64,000 nucleotides of DNA from RGIG4079 sp045646905 (GCA_045646905.1 JAZRLP010000026.1:1-64000), one strand, 5' to 3'; numbered from the stretch's first letter, positions 24,985-34,513 are shown. A program made the numbers and translations. The notes: a model not told the origin generated them from the letters alone.

Positions 24985-26157
24985 CTACCCTTTTATCACT
25001 GCGATAGGCAATAGGCGTGTTTTAACTGCAATCAAATCGAGCTGATTATTAATCACTTCATCAATATCTTTATATGCGCTGGGGGCTTCTTGCAAATCGC
25101 TCTTATTGCGAATAGCATGAATTATGCCTCGTTCATTGAGGCGTTGCACCTCTGCCTCCATATCAAGTTGATTTATCGCAGCAGTGCGGCTCAACACTCG
25201 CCCGGCGCCATGCGAACAACTATTAAATGACTCGGGATTTCCCAACCCTTCAACAATATAAGATGCCGTTCCTTGCGACCCGGGAATAATACCGATAGTA
25301 CCCTTTCCGGCAAATGTAGCGCCTTTGCGATGTACTACCACATTCTTTCCAAAGTGAGTTTCCCATGCTGCATAATTGTGTGCAATGTTAATCATAGGCT
25401 CAAATTCAATTTCGGGAAACACCGATTCCAACACATCTTGTATGCGACTCATCATCAACTTGCGATTACACAATGCAAAGTCAATGCAATATTGCATCTC
25501 ACGCCAGTATTCGCCAAATTCGGGAGAATGAAATGGTAAAAAAGCAAGTCGCATAGATGGATCAACCTCCGAATGCCATTTTTTATTTAGCGCCACCGCC
25601 TTTTTGTTGTAATAGTCGCCCACCATTTTACCCAAGTTGCGGCTACCCGAGTGAATCATAATCCAAAGATTATCTTCCTCATCGCGCTGAAACTCAATAA
25701 AGTGATTTCCACCACCAAGCGTACCCACCTGGCGCAATGCCGATTGATATTGTTCTTTCACCACCCACATCAAGTCAACTTCATATCCAGTAGGCATCAA
25801 CGATTCATCTTGTGGTTGCTTGTGGTGAGACATTCCTAACGGAATAATCTCACGCACCTTTGACAACACTCGTTTACGGAACTCAAGGTAATCAATATCG
25901 GCAGTTTTTATCGATGTTTTCACGGCACACATTCCACAGCCAATATCCACACCCACCGCATTGGGTATCACGGTATCCACGCATGCCAAAACGCCACCTA
26001 TAGGCATGCCCATACCGGTATGCACATCGGGCATCACTGCCAAATGATGATACATAAATGGAAGTCGGGCGAGATTTTCAATCTGCACCATTGCCGAAGC
26101 TTCCACATAATCGGTCCAAATTTTTACCGGACGGTCATTAATAAGTTTTACAATCAT
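24985..26157 (-). CDS. rtcB: RtcB-family RNA ligase
   Basis: RtcB joins 2',3'-cyclic phosphate RNA ends to 5'-OH ends using GTP and Mn2+. The 390-aa product has VGVDIGCGMCAVKT near residue 69 (metal Asp/Cys), GTLGGGNHFIEFQ near 146, HSGSRNLGK near 170 and the guanylation segment SHGAGRVLSRTAA near 315 with its His. Length is slightly below the E. coli enzyme. It is divergent from a WYL regulator gene, with a palindromic operator between them. This suggests induction by a signal, as rtcR does in Proteobacteria with an unrelated regulator. Confidence 0.93.
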   Translation of the reverse strand: MIVKLINDRPVKIWTDYVEASAMVQIENLARLPFMYHHLAVMPDVHTGMGMPIGGVLACVDTVIPNAVGVDIGCGMCAVKTSIKTADIDYLEFRKRVLSKVREIIPLGMSHHKQPQDESLMPTGYEVDLMWVVKEQYQSALRQVGTLGGGNHFIEFQRDEEDNLWIMIHSGSRNLGKMVGDYYNKKAVALNKKWHSEVDPSMRLAFLPFHSPEFGEYWREMQYCIDFALCNRKLMMSRIQDVLESVFPEIEFEPMINIAHNYAAWETHFGKNVVVHRKGATFAGKGTIGIIPGSQGTASYIVEGLGNPESFNSCSHGAGRVLSRTAAINQLDMEAEVQRLNERGIIHAIRNKSDLQEAPSAYKDIDEVINNQLDLIAVKTRLLPIAVIKG

Positions 26158-26202
26158 AAAAATATGATGTTAGTTATATATAATAGATAAGGTTTAATGC
26201 TA

Positions 26203-26210
26203 CAAAATTA
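26203..26210 (-). promoter_or_regulatory. Candidate -7 box of rtcB
   Basis: CAAAATTA on the plus strand reads TAATTTTG on the minus strand, 45 bp upstream of the rtcB start. The palindrome at 26218-26240 lies immediately upstream of it, in the spacer/-33 region. Confidence 0.5.
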
Positions 26211-26217
26211 CCCACTC

Positions 26218-26240
26218 ACTGCGCAATCTATTTGCGCAGT
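26218..26240. promoter_or_regulatory. Palindromic operator between rtcB and the WYL regulator
   Basis: ACTGCGCAA and its exact reverse complement TTGCGCAGT are separated by 5 bp (23 bp in all). The right arm covers the TTTG -33 box of the WYL gene and the left arm lies next to the rtcB -7 box. It is GC-richer than its AT-rich surroundings and placed to control both promoters. Confidence 0.75.
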
Positions 26241-26262
26241 AATAAAAAAATCACTACTTTTG
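26231..26262 (+). promoter_or_regulatory. Promoter of the WYL regulator gene
   Basis: TTTG (26231-26234), 20 bp, TACTTTTG (26255-26262): an exact Bacteroidota consensus. The start codon follows 35 bp later. Confidence 0.75.
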
Positions 26263-26297
26263 AGCGAAATAATTATAAAAACACATAAAAACAACCT

Positions 26298-27314
26298 ATG
26301 CCAGCCAATAAAAACGCATTAATTCGTTACAAAACGATCGACAATTGCTTGCGTCGTCGCCACCGTCAATGGACCCTTAATGACCTTGTGGAAGCATGTA
26401 GCGATGCTATCTACGATGCCGAGGGGATTACTCGAGGTGTATCGGTGCGCACCGTGCAGAGCGACATACAGATGATGCGCTCCGACAAATTGGGGTATAA
26501 CGCACCTATCGAGGTTTATAATCACAAATATTATCGTTATTCCGACCCCGATTTTTCAATCTCCAACATGCCACTATCACAAAACGACTACGAAGTACTA
26601 AACGAGGCCGTTGATATGCTACGCCAACTTGAAGACTTTGACCAATTTGCCGAGATGAGCGATGTCATAGGCCGTTTGCAAGAGAAACTATTAATAAGTA
26701 AAGAAAATCGCGCACCTATTATTCATTTCGATAGTGTCCCCAATCTCAAAGGGCTAAAACTCCTCAACCCCATCTATAACTATATACTCAAACGACAACC
26801 CATCGTGGTGAGATATAAACCATATAACACCAACGAAATGACGATGGTGTTCCACCCCTACCTGCTCAAAGAGTTTCGCAACCGATGGTTCATGATAGGG
26901 TGCGCCGACGAAGATCTCACATTATTTAATTTTGCTCTCGACCGCATTGTGTCAATTGAGCCAGCTATAGATGTTGAATATAAAGAAAACCCTCAATTTG
27001 ATAAAGAAACATTCTATGATGATGTAGTGGGAGTGAGCAAAAACCTCAATCACCGCCCTATGAAGGTCGTGTTTTGGGCCTCAAAAAAGGAGAGCAACTA
27101 CATTAAGACAAAACCTATCCACCACTCTCAAAAAGTAATAAAGGAAGATGAAAATGGCACAACTTTCAGCATTAAAGTGGTGGTAAATTATGAACTTTAT
27201 TCAATATTTTCGAGTTACACTGGTGGCATAAAAATCATATCTCCCAAGTTTATGGCTCGACTCATGAAACAAAATCTCGAAAACACATTGACACTATACG
27301 ACGATATCGAATAA
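26298..27314 (+). CDS. WYL-domain transcriptional regulator
   Basis: A 338-aa protein. Residues about 1-75 form a winged helix (RRRHRQWTLNDLVEACSDA, VSVRTVQSDIQMMRSD). A linker leads to a WYL domain at about 145-240 (QPIVVRYKPYN, FHPYLLKEFRNRWFMIGC, FALDRIVSIE), followed by a WCX-type C-terminal extension. WYL regulators sense nucleotides or nucleic acids and often control DNA/RNA repair or defence genes. It is divergent from rtcB with a perfect dyad between them, so it is a good candidate for the rtcB regulator; whether it represses or activates is unknown. Confidence 0.88.
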   Translation: MPANKNALIRYKTIDNCLRRRHRQWTLNDLVEACSDAIYDAEGITRGVSVRTVQSDIQMMRSDKLGYNAPIEVYNHKYYRYSDPDFSISNMPLSQNDYEVLNEAVDMLRQLEDFDQFAEMSDVIGRLQEKLLISKENRAPIIHFDSVPNLKGLKLLNPIYNYILKRQPIVVRYKPYNTNEMTMVFHPYLLKEFRNRWFMIGCADEDLTLFNFALDRIVSIEPAIDVEYKENPQFDKETFYDDVVGVSKNLNHRPMKVVFWASKKESNYIKTKPIHHSQKVIKEDENGTTFSIKVVVNYELYSIFSSYTGGIKIISPKFMARLMKQNLENTLTLYDDIE

Positions 27315-27438
27315 CACAAGATAGGGGACAAAGATGCACATTCTTTTAGCCCCTATCTTGAAAGAGGTGCGTTTTCCTATAAATTTCGCCCCAAAAAAGG
27401 TGCGTTTTCCGAAAAAGCACATTCATTAGGATAAAAAA

Positions 27439-27471
27439 CAAGCCCCACATTCCATCATGGAGTGGGGCTTG
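27439..27471. terminator. Terminator between convergent WYL and POT transporter genes
   Basis: CAAGCCCCAC (27439-27448) pairs with GTGGGGCTTG (27462-27471), extended by TCCA/TGGA inside. On the minus strand it is followed by TTTTTTAT. Two direct copies of AGGTGCGTTTTCC lie just to the left (about 27365 and 27399). Confidence 0.75.
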
Positions 27472-27492
27472 CATATTATGTGTAGGCTATAA

Positions 27493-29052
27493 TTACTTAG
27501 TAACGCGTTCGAGCCATTTTACCATGCCGAGCATCACACCCATAGAGATGAGACACACTACAAGGAACACAGTCCAGCACAACCAAATAGGCCATTGGTT
27601 ATACATCAATGGACCAATCCATAACAATAGGTTTCCGAGTGCAGTCGCACCAAGCCATAAACCTTGACAAAGACCGAGGAGGTGTTTTGGAGCCACTTTT
27701 GACACAAATGATAATCCAAGTGGCGAGATAAACAACTCAGCAACTGTCAAGAAGAAATAAACTGCGATTAATACCCACCAGTGTGCTTGATTTGCAGTTT
27801 GTTCTGCAATAGGAAGCGCTTTGTAAGCGTCGGCCGATGGATAACCTTTAATGTAAGAGAAAATAGCAAGGAACAAGAATGCCAAACCGGCAATGAACAT
27901 ACCGATAGCAATTTTGCGAGGAGTTGAAATCTCTTTACCCTTACGGGCCAATGCCGCAAACAATGCCATGATAATAGGAGTCAACACAATCACGAAGAAT
28001 GGGTTGATAGCTTGCCAAATTTCGGGAGCAACAGCAGTCGAGTCAACGAAGTCGCGAGCAAAGAATGAAAGCGACATACCATTTTGGTGGAATGAGAACC
28101 AGAAGAAGATAACCACACCAAGCACTGCAAAGAGAGCATACATGCGTTGTTTGATTTCTTTAGCCATTGCAGCTTTTTCTTCGGCAGTATATTTAACCGA
28201 CTCAACAGCCTTTTTCTTTGCAGGAGTAGGGAATATTCTTTGATAAACCATAAATACTACCAACGAAATGAGCATAGCCACTACCGAAGCAATAAATGAA
28301 TAGTGAATACCTTCGTTAAATACTTGTAGGTAGCTTTGACATGATGCAGCAAGGTCGGCTATTGAGCCACCTGCTTGAGTCATCATATCGTTAAGGTTAG
28401 CAAGAGCCGAAGCTTCCATTGCCGAACCATTAGCCAAGAATTGATGACAAAGTTCAGGAAGTTTTGCATTATAGATGAAGTTATTAGCTTCGAGCCACCA
28501 TTCGCGAAGAATAGGAGCAACAAAAGGAGCAATAAGTCCACCTACATTAATAAATACATAGAAAATTTGGAAACCCGAGTCGCGTTTGTCTTTTGCTTGA
28601 GCAAGAGCTTCGGGGCCTTTCTTTGCTGCTTCAGCTTCAAGGTCATCATACATTTGACCCACTACTGCTTGCAAGTTTCCTTTAAAGAGACCATTACCAA
28701 ATGCAATCATAAACAATGCTGCACAGGTGAGAACTAATAGCCATGTAGAATTTTCGCTTGTAGCCAAAATGGGGATTGCCAATACTACATAGCCAATGGC
28801 CATGATACAAAGACCGGTCTTAATTGTACCTTTATAATTTTGAGTTTTGTCGGCAATCAAACCGCCAAGTAAAGCAAGAATATAAATTCCAGCATAGAAG
28901 AATGAATAGATAGTTCCTGATGTTTCTTCACTTAGCCCAAATTTTGAGCAAAGGAAAAGCACCAAAACCGCGTTCATGATGTAATATCCGAAACGCTCGC
29001 CCATATTGGCAAGAGCCGCCGGAATTAATCCTTTAGGGTGGTTCTTAAACAT
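27493..29052 (-). CDS. POT/PTR-family peptide transporter (MFS)
   Basis: A 519-aa proton-coupled oligopeptide transporter. It starts MFKNHPKGLIPAALANMGERFGYYIMNAVL, where NMGERFGYY contains the ExxER-type family motif (ERFGYY) of helix 1. About 12-14 membrane helices follow, with a large loop at about 140-240 and a cytosolic linker near 275-300. DtpT-like proteins import di- and tripeptides, which suits an asaccharolytic or protein-fermenting gut organism. The gene is followed by the convergent terminator and preceded by sufE on the same strand after 45 bp. Confidence 0.92.
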   Translation of the reverse strand: MFKNHPKGLIPAALANMGERFGYYIMNAVLVLFLCSKFGLSEETSGTIYSFFYAGIYILALLGGLIADKTQNYKGTIKTGLCIMAIGYVVLAIPILATSENSTWLLVLTCAALFMIAFGNGLFKGNLQAVVGQMYDDLEAEAAKKGPEALAQAKDKRDSGFQIFYVFINVGGLIAPFVAPILREWWLEANNFIYNAKLPELCHQFLANGSAMEASALANLNDMMTQAGGSIADLAASCQSYLQVFNEGIHYSFIASVVAMLISLVVFMVYQRIFPTPAKKKAVESVKYTAEEKAAMAKEIKQRMYALFAVLGVVIFFWFSFHQNGMSLSFFARDFVDSTAVAPEIWQAINPFFVIVLTPIIMALFAALARKGKEISTPRKIAIGMFIAGLAFLFLAIFSYIKGYPSADAYKALPIAEQTANQAHWWVLIAVYFFLTVAELFISPLGLSFVSKVAPKHLLGLCQGLWLGATALGNLLLWIGPLMYNQWPIWLCWTVFLVVCLISMGVMLGMVKWLERVTK

Positions 29053-29097
29053 AATTCTGAATTTTATTTAGTTAATAATTAATTTGATTTCAATTCA

Positions 29098-29532
29098 TTA
29101 TCCTTCGGCTTGCATTTTTGCATTGAAAGCAAATGCATATACTTTCATTTGCTTCACCATTGCCACAAGGCCGTTGCTACGAGTGGGCGAAAGGTGTTCC
29201 GATAGTCCTATCTTATCGATGAAATACAAGTCGGCATCGAGTATTTCTTGTGGAGTGTGCTCCGAAAGGACTTTGATGAGTAACGAGATAATCCCTTTCA
29301 CGATAATCGCATCGCTATCGGCTGTGTAGATGATTTTACCCTCATCATTGAGCTCGGCATTCAACCACACACGACTTTGACACCCTTCGATGATGTATTG
29401 TGGTGTTTTGAATTTCTCATCTATGGCAGGAAGAGCATTGCCTAAGTCAATAATATAGGCATAGCGATCCATCCAGTCTTCAATATCAACAAACTCGTCG
29501 ATAATTTCGTCTTGTATTTGATTTATAGTCAT
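29098..29532 (-). CDS. sufE: SufE-family Fe-S cluster assembly protein
   Basis: SufE accepts sulfur from the cysteine desulfurase SufS. The 144-aa product has the family start IQDEIIDEFVDIEDWMDRYA, and the IEGCQSRVWL motif near residue 52 with the acceptor Cys. Length is typical. It lies 11 bp downstream of the M28 peptidase gene on the same strand. No suf genes are nearby. Confidence 0.93.
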   Translation of the reverse strand: MTINQIQDEIIDEFVDIEDWMDRYAYIIDLGNALPAIDEKFKTPQYIIEGCQSRVWLNAELNDEGKIIYTADSDAIIVKGIISLLIKVLSEHTPQEILDADLYFIDKIGLSEHLSPTRSNGLVAMVKQMKVYAFAFNAKMQAEG

Positions 29533-29543
29533 TTTCTTATTAT

Positions 29544-30527
29544 TTATTGTTCGTTATAAATTACATTCACCACAGTTTGTCCCGTAGCCTTCAATGTAGC
29601 GATGCTAATGTTGCTCATATCATCGGCATGAGTGTGCCATGTGGGGTTGAACGACATCGTGCCTTGATTGAAATTTTCAATGATGTCAATACATGGTATG
29701 CCCACTTGATTGACATAAATGTGGTCGTCCATCACACTTCCTCCTATCTCATTGACAAATACATTGCCATAGCCCGATGCCACTGCCATAGCCCACACCT
29801 TATCAACTACCGCACTTGCTAATTGTTGTGATGCATATTCGCGATGAAATTTTGCATCTTTACCTCCTACCATATCAAGCAATATGCCATACATAGGCAT
29901 TCGCTCGGGTGTATAAGGTAGATTTTTTACCCAATATTGAGTTCCAAGGCACCAAGAGTTCTCACTATTGCCTTTTGTTTCGCCATAGTCTTCGGCATCG
30001 ACAAATAAAATATCAACGCCTATAATAGGTTTTTCAATGCTCAAGCAACGAGCGACTTCGAGCAACACACCCACTCCACTGGCTCCGTCATTTGCTCCGG
30101 GGATAGGGCTTTTGCGCTTATTCTCATCGGCATCTTCATCACCCCAAGGGCGAGTGTCCCAATGCGCAAGCAATAACACTCTTGTTACAGCATCTTTATT
30201 AAATTGTCCCAAAATGTTATTAATAGGCAATTTATCACCATTAAAGGCTGTAACGGTAGTTTTTTGTTCGATTACCTCATCAGCACCATATCGACGCAAT
30301 TCACCGGCAAGATATTGAGCACACTTAGCGTGGCTATCCAACCCGGGCACGCGTGGGCCAAAATCAACCTGTGTCTTTACATTACGATAGGCGCTATCGG
30401 CATTAAACTCTATGCGAGGTTTAATGGTTGTTGGCTCTTCGTTAGTGGTCGATTTTGTTTCGGTTTTAGCCGAACATGCAACCATGAGCCAACACAACGA
30501 AAGCATTATAATGTTTACAAATTTCAT
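29544..30527 (-). CDS. M28-family lipoprotein, glutaminyl-peptide cyclotransferase-like
   Basis: A 327-aa lipoprotein (lipobox LMVAC, Cys18). The M28 metallo-fold is clear: LLLAHWDTRPWGDED near residue 118 (zinc His, Asp), GANDGASGVGVLLEVAR near 145 (bridging Asp), DILFVDAEDYG near 175 (acidic pair) and a late zinc His in DHIYVNQ and WHTHADD. The bacterial glutaminyl cyclase-like subgroup shares the DTRPW motif. It forms N-terminal pyroglutamate or acts as an aminopeptidase; T9SS-bearing Bacteroidota commonly have such cyclases acting on exported proteins. sufE follows. Confidence 0.88.
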   Translation of the reverse strand: MKFVNIIMLSLCWLMVACSAKTETKSTTNEEPTTIKPRIEFNADSAYRNVKTQVDFGPRVPGLDSHAKCAQYLAGELRRYGADEVIEQKTTVTAFNGDKLPINNILGQFNKDAVTRVLLLAHWDTRPWGDEDADENKRKSPIPGANDGASGVGVLLEVARCLSIEKPIIGVDILFVDAEDYGETKGNSENSWCLGTQYWVKNLPYTPERMPMYGILLDMVGGKDAKFHREYASQQLASAVVDKVWAMAVASGYGNVFVNEIGGSVMDDHIYVNQVGIPCIDIIENFNQGTMSFNPTWHTHADDMSNISIATLKATGQTVVNVIYNEQ

Positions 30528-30693
30528 TTATCTTAACCTTTTAACCCTCAAAGATACAAAAAACTATGGGATACTCCAATTTTAGTCCCCATATTCAACT
30601 ATTTTTTCAATCTCGTAATGCTTTTCTACATAAAAAAATGGTGAATGAGCCTCAACTCATCCACCACCTATGATTTATCAATCACTCAAACTA

Positions 30694-31818
30694 TTATACC
30701 ACTGAAAGATAGAACGAGAAGTCTTTTCCATCTTTATTGCGAGTAAATGTACCTTGATATACTTTTCCATCAAAAGTGCCTGAGTATGTACCTGTGTGAT
30801 TGCCATTGGTCGATTCTTCAAGAATCAATTTATCTCCCATGCGAGTTCCCAATATTTTTATATTAGTATTATAACCTTGGCTAGTGTAATACATAAAGCC
30901 GTTAAAATTTTTATCAAGTTCAAATTTAACTCCATGTTTGCCGTTCAATTTTCCCGACATCTTGATTTTTCCATCTTTATCGGCAGCAACCGAGGGAGTT
31001 TTGCCATCGGTAGGAGTTATTGTTTCAAGATATTGGTCAAATTCACCACCTTGAGGCTCAAAATATTGGTCAAATTGTTGTTCTTTGGTCGCATTATATA
31101 CTACTCTTGCACTACCTATTATTGTCCACATTCCACAACCGATTGAATAGGTAGTAGATGCTCCTGGAGCCAAATCGCGGCCCGCCATTGATGGTCGAGA
31201 AGAGAATCCTTGGTCAGAACGGCTGTAAACAAATCTATAATCTTTACCCGAAACTGGTTTATCTGATTTATTTGTAACTATATATCTAACAGTAGCAGAG
31301 TAAGTCATTGCCGACATTCCTCCATTATTAGAGCCTCGTCCTTGAGTCACAACGAGTACTTTTGGCGCCTTGAAATCGGCAATGAGATATTTACGGAACG
31401 CTTCTTTTTGAGCTATGCGATCGGCATTCTCAACATCTGAAAGAGAATCAACCCACATGCCTGTTCCTTTTGCGAAAGCAAAATCATCAGCTGAATATGC
31501 AAACAAACCTTTAGAGCCAACAACTACCATTGAATCGTCTTTTACCTCAACGGTCATCTCTTTTCCTCCACCAAAGTCAACGACATACATATCGGCCGAA
31601 TCGGCTGGCGCAACCACAACGCTATCTGCAATAAACGACAATGCCAACGAATCGGCTTTCGCTGCTTCGGGATAAAGCATTACAACCGAATCTTTGTGGT
31701 TTTTACTCACTTTATTTGCCACATCAATAGCAAATGTTTTCACTTGTTCTACATCACTTCCACAAGAAGCAATTGTCAACGACGCTAATAGTGCCGACGC
31801 ATAAATTATTTTTTTCAT
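30694..31818 (-). CDS. Lipoprotein of unknown function
   Basis: A 374-aa lipoprotein; the start at 31818 (MKKIIYASALLASLTIASC, Cys19) gives a correct signal, whereas the longer frame from 31866 would bury it. Residues about 25-130 describe SCG/DUF-like acidic sequence rich in Val/Asp with the FAFAKGTGMWVDSLSD segment. The middle part (about 145-250) is a beta-sandwich with VRYIVTNKSDKPVSGKDY, and the C-terminal 110 residues are beta-rich (GKMSGKLNGKHGVKFELD-like strands, YSGTFDGKVYQGTFTRNKDG). No family was recognised. The gene is monocistronic. Confidence 0.7.
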   Translation of the reverse strand: MKKIIYASALLASLTIASCGSDVEQVKTFAIDVANKVSKNHKDSVVMLYPEAAKADSLALSFIADSVVVAPADSADMYVVDFGGGKEMTVEVKDDSMVVVGSKGLFAYSADDFAFAKGTGMWVDSLSDVENADRIAQKEAFRKYLIADFKAPKVLVVTQGRGSNNGGMSAMTYSATVRYIVTNKSDKPVSGKDYRFVYSRSDQGFSSRPSMAGRDLAPGASTTYSIGCGMWTIIGSARVVYNATKEQQFDQYFEPQGGEFDQYLETITPTDGKTPSVAADKDGKIKMSGKLNGKHGVKFELDKNFNGFMYYTSQGYNTNIKILGTRMGDKLILEESTNGNHTGTYSGTFDGKVYQGTFTRNKDGKDFSFYLSVV

Positions 31819-31987
31819 GATAAAATTGATATATTGTTTTTGCAAATTTATGTAAAAAAAAATCATCTACTACAAACCTTAAATAAAATTTATCCAACCA
31901 AAAATTCAAAAAGGACTAAAATGGATTAATTTTTCGAGTTTTTTCATTCAATGACTTTTTTATATCGCAAAATCAAAAAAGAATTTG

Positions 31988-31995
31988 TAATTTTG
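31988..31995 (+). promoter_or_regulatory. Candidate -7 box of the DUF4435 ATPase gene
   Basis: TAATTTTG lies 26 bp before the ATG at 32022. No exact -33 TTTG is present. Confidence 0.5.
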
Positions 31996-32021
31996 AGAAT
32001 GAAACTCAAAATATTGAGACC

Positions 32022-33647
32022 ATGAATATACTGCTCCCTCCCAAAAAAGACAAATCTCGCCAAGAGATTGCTGCCGAAAATAGACAAATAACTATCATTG
32101 GCGCCAATGGTGCAGGTAAATCGCGCTTCACCGAACGCCTTGTCAATGACCTACAAGGACGCGCATTTCGCATGTCAATAATAAGCGCTCTCTATGAGTC
32201 GCGCGATTTTGACACTCTCCCAGGGTCAATTGATATGTTATATAAGGAAGCAACCGAGCGTTCAAACCTCTTGCGCAACGATAATGCTTCGCAAATAGAA
32301 CGACTAATGTCGTTACTATACGAAGAAGAGATGCTCAATCTCATTTCCTACAAGGTCAGTCTTGCCGAAAATCCCGAGGCAAAACTGGCATCGACCAAAC
32401 TCGATAAGATGATTGAGGTGTGGCAAGATGTATTTCCTGGCAGTAAGATTCTTATCGAAGGAGGTAAAATGCTCATTTCGCGCGAAAGCGACAAGGATTG
32501 CTACTCATCGGTAAAACTATCGGCAGGCGAACGCGCTGTCATGTATTATGTGGGAGCTGCATTAATGGCGATGAAAAATGCCGTTATATTCATCGATAAT
32601 CCTGGCATTTTCTTGCACCAATCAATCACTAAATCATTGTGGGACACCATTGAACAACTTCGCCCCGACTGCACTTTCATATACACTACTCACGACATAG
32701 ATTTTGCTTCATCACGCACCGATAATACCGTGGTGTGGGTGCGTGAATATGATGCCGCCGAGGGCACTTGGGACTATGACATACTACCCGACCATGCCGA
32801 ATTATCGGACGATATATATCTCACCCTCATAGGGTCGCGCAAGCCGGTGCTTTTCATTGAAGGCGACGGAGTGCACTCTATCGACTCAAAGTTATACCCA
32901 TTGGTGTTCCCTCAATACACCGTAAAGCCTCTCGGTAGTTGCAACAAGGTTATTGAAGCCACTCGCGCATTCAACGACCTCACCACATTCCACCACATGG
33001 ATAGTTATGGCATTGTGGATCGCGACCGCCGCGACGAAGGAGAGGTAAAATACTTGCGCACTAAAAAGGTGCTCGTGCCTAATGTGGCCGAAATTGAGAA
33101 TATATTGATGCTCGAAGAGGTGATACGCACCGTTGCGTCACGACATCGCAAAGATGAAGACAAGGTGTTTGCCAAGGTTAAAGCCGCAATTCTCGATCTA
33201 TTCAAGCAAGAAGTGCGCCAACAAGCATTGATGCACACTCGCCACCGAGTAAAACGCACTCTCGAGTATCGTATCGATGGCCGTTTTAACAACATCAACT
33301 CTCTCGAAGACCACATCAACGATTTAGTGAAAGAGATAAACCCCCGTGGCATGTATGAGGCTTTCTGCCGCGAATTTCATGGTTATGTAGCATCGGGCGA
33401 CTATCAAAATGTGCTACGCGTATTTAATCGCAAATCAATGATACCGTCGAGCAATGTGAGCGGACTTTGTGGGTTGGCCAATAAAGATGCCTACATTCGC
33501 ACTGTGATAAATATATTAAAGCAAAATGGAAAAGATGCCCAACGCATTCGCAATGCTGTAATAAAATGTTTTGGGCTCGATGATAACAACCTCAACTCGT
33601 TGAAAACAGAGATTCAACAAGCCAAAAAAAATAATACACCCAAATGA
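32022..33647 (+). CDS. AAA ATPase with DUF4435 (TOPRIM-like) domain
   Basis: A 541-aa protein resembling a compact OLD-type ATPase. Residues 20-260 are an ABC/AAA domain with Walker A GANGAGKSRF near residue 29, the signature-like VKLSAGERAVMYY near 165 and Walker B AVIFIDNPG near 190 followed by a His switch (YTTHDIDFAS). Residues about 275-385 are a DUF4435 domain (KPVLFIEGDGVHSIDSKLYP, GSCNKVIEA, SYGIVDRDRRD) with the Glu and Asp-x-Asp pattern of a TOPRIM nuclease fold. Related proteins occur in defence loci. It overlaps menA by 4 bp, an unusual partner. Confidence 0.82.
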   Translation: MNILLPPKKDKSRQEIAAENRQITIIGANGAGKSRFTERLVNDLQGRAFRMSIISALYESRDFDTLPGSIDMLYKEATERSNLLRNDNASQIERLMSLLYEEEMLNLISYKVSLAENPEAKLASTKLDKMIEVWQDVFPGSKILIEGGKMLISRESDKDCYSSVKLSAGERAVMYYVGAALMAMKNAVIFIDNPGIFLHQSITKSLWDTIEQLRPDCTFIYTTHDIDFASSRTDNTVVWVREYDAAEGTWDYDILPDHAELSDDIYLTLIGSRKPVLFIEGDGVHSIDSKLYPLVFPQYTVKPLGSCNKVIEATRAFNDLTTFHHMDSYGIVDRDRRDEGEVKYLRTKKVLVPNVAEIENILMLEEVIRTVASRHRKDEDKVFAKVKAAILDLFKQEVRQQALMHTRHRVKRTLEYRIDGRFNNINSLEDHINDLVKEINPRGMYEAFCREFHGYVASGDYQNVLRVFNRKSMIPSSNVSGLCGLANKDAYIRTVINILKQNGKDAQRIRNAVIKCFGLDDNNLNSLKTEIQQAKKNNTPK

Positions 33648-34513
33648 TAAAGTGTTGGATTGAAGCAATGCGCTTGCGCACCCTACCCGTATCGCTCGCC
33701 GGAGTGGTTATGGCTTGGGGATTTTGCGCTCTACATGATAAATTTAACCTCATACCGGCAATTTTATGCCTACTATTTGCCCTTTTGGCTCAAATAGCAT
33801 CAAACTTTGCCAATGAATATTATGATTTCAAATCGGGGCTCGACCGCAAAGGGCGCGAAGGTCCTCGTCGTGGTGTCACCGAAGGAGATATCACTCCCGG
33901 TGCGATGAAAGCAGCCACTTATGGCACATTGGCATTAGCATGCGTGATAGGTTGTTCGCTAATCTATTACGGAGGTTGGTGGTTGCTACCTGTGGGCATA
34001 TTCATCGCTATTGGGGCAATGGCTTATAGTGCAGGACCCTATCCCCTTTCTCGACACGGATTGGGAGAAGTGGCTGTACTTTTTTTCTTCGGCATTATAC
34101 CAGTAACACTCACCTATTATGTGCAATCGCTCGAATGGAATATTGATGTGCTATTGGCATCTATTGCCGTGGGGCTTATGGGCGCCAATGTATTGATAGT
34201 AAACAATTATCGCGACCATGACGATGACAAAAGCGTTAACAAACGCACCCTTGCCGTGATATTTGGGCGCAGCACAGTAGCCAATTTATATCTTTTCAAC
34301 GGTTATATCGCCGTGGCTCTAATGGGTGTGACCTGGTTGAGCTTTCCTCTTTGGGCATGCGTAGTCCCCATCCTATACCTCGTGGCCCACACTGCAATAT
34401 GGTGGCAACTCGGACTCCGCACAGGCGCTCGCCTCAACCCACTCCTCGGCATGACCGCCATGGCAATGTGTTTCTACAGCGTAGCCTTCGCAATTATAGC
34501 AGCATTGTTGTAA
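33644..34513 (+). CDS. menA: 1,4-dihydroxy-2-naphthoate polyprenyltransferase
   Basis: MenA attaches the prenyl chain to DHNA in menaquinone synthesis at the inner membrane. The 289-aa UbiA-family protein has nine hydrophobic helices. It has the first Asp-rich motif NFANEYYDFKSGLD near residue 52, followed by the MenA-typical GPRRGVTEGDITP, and the second motif NNYRDHDDDKSVNKRTLAV near 186. It starts inside the stop of the DUF4435 ATPase (ATGA), so the two are translationally coupled. A strong terminator follows. Confidence 0.94.
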   Translation: MIKCWIEAMRLRTLPVSLAGVVMAWGFCALHDKFNLIPAILCLLFALLAQIASNFANEYYDFKSGLDRKGREGPRRGVTEGDITPGAMKAATYGTLALACVIGCSLIYYGGWWLLPVGIFIAIGAMAYSAGPYPLSRHGLGEVAVLFFFGIIPVTLTYYVQSLEWNIDVLLASIAVGLMGANVLIVNNYRDHDDDKSVNKRTLAVIFGRSTVANLYLFNGYIAVALMGVTWLSFPLWACVVPILYLVAHTAIWWQLGLRTGARLNPLLGMTAMAMCFYSVAFAIIAALL

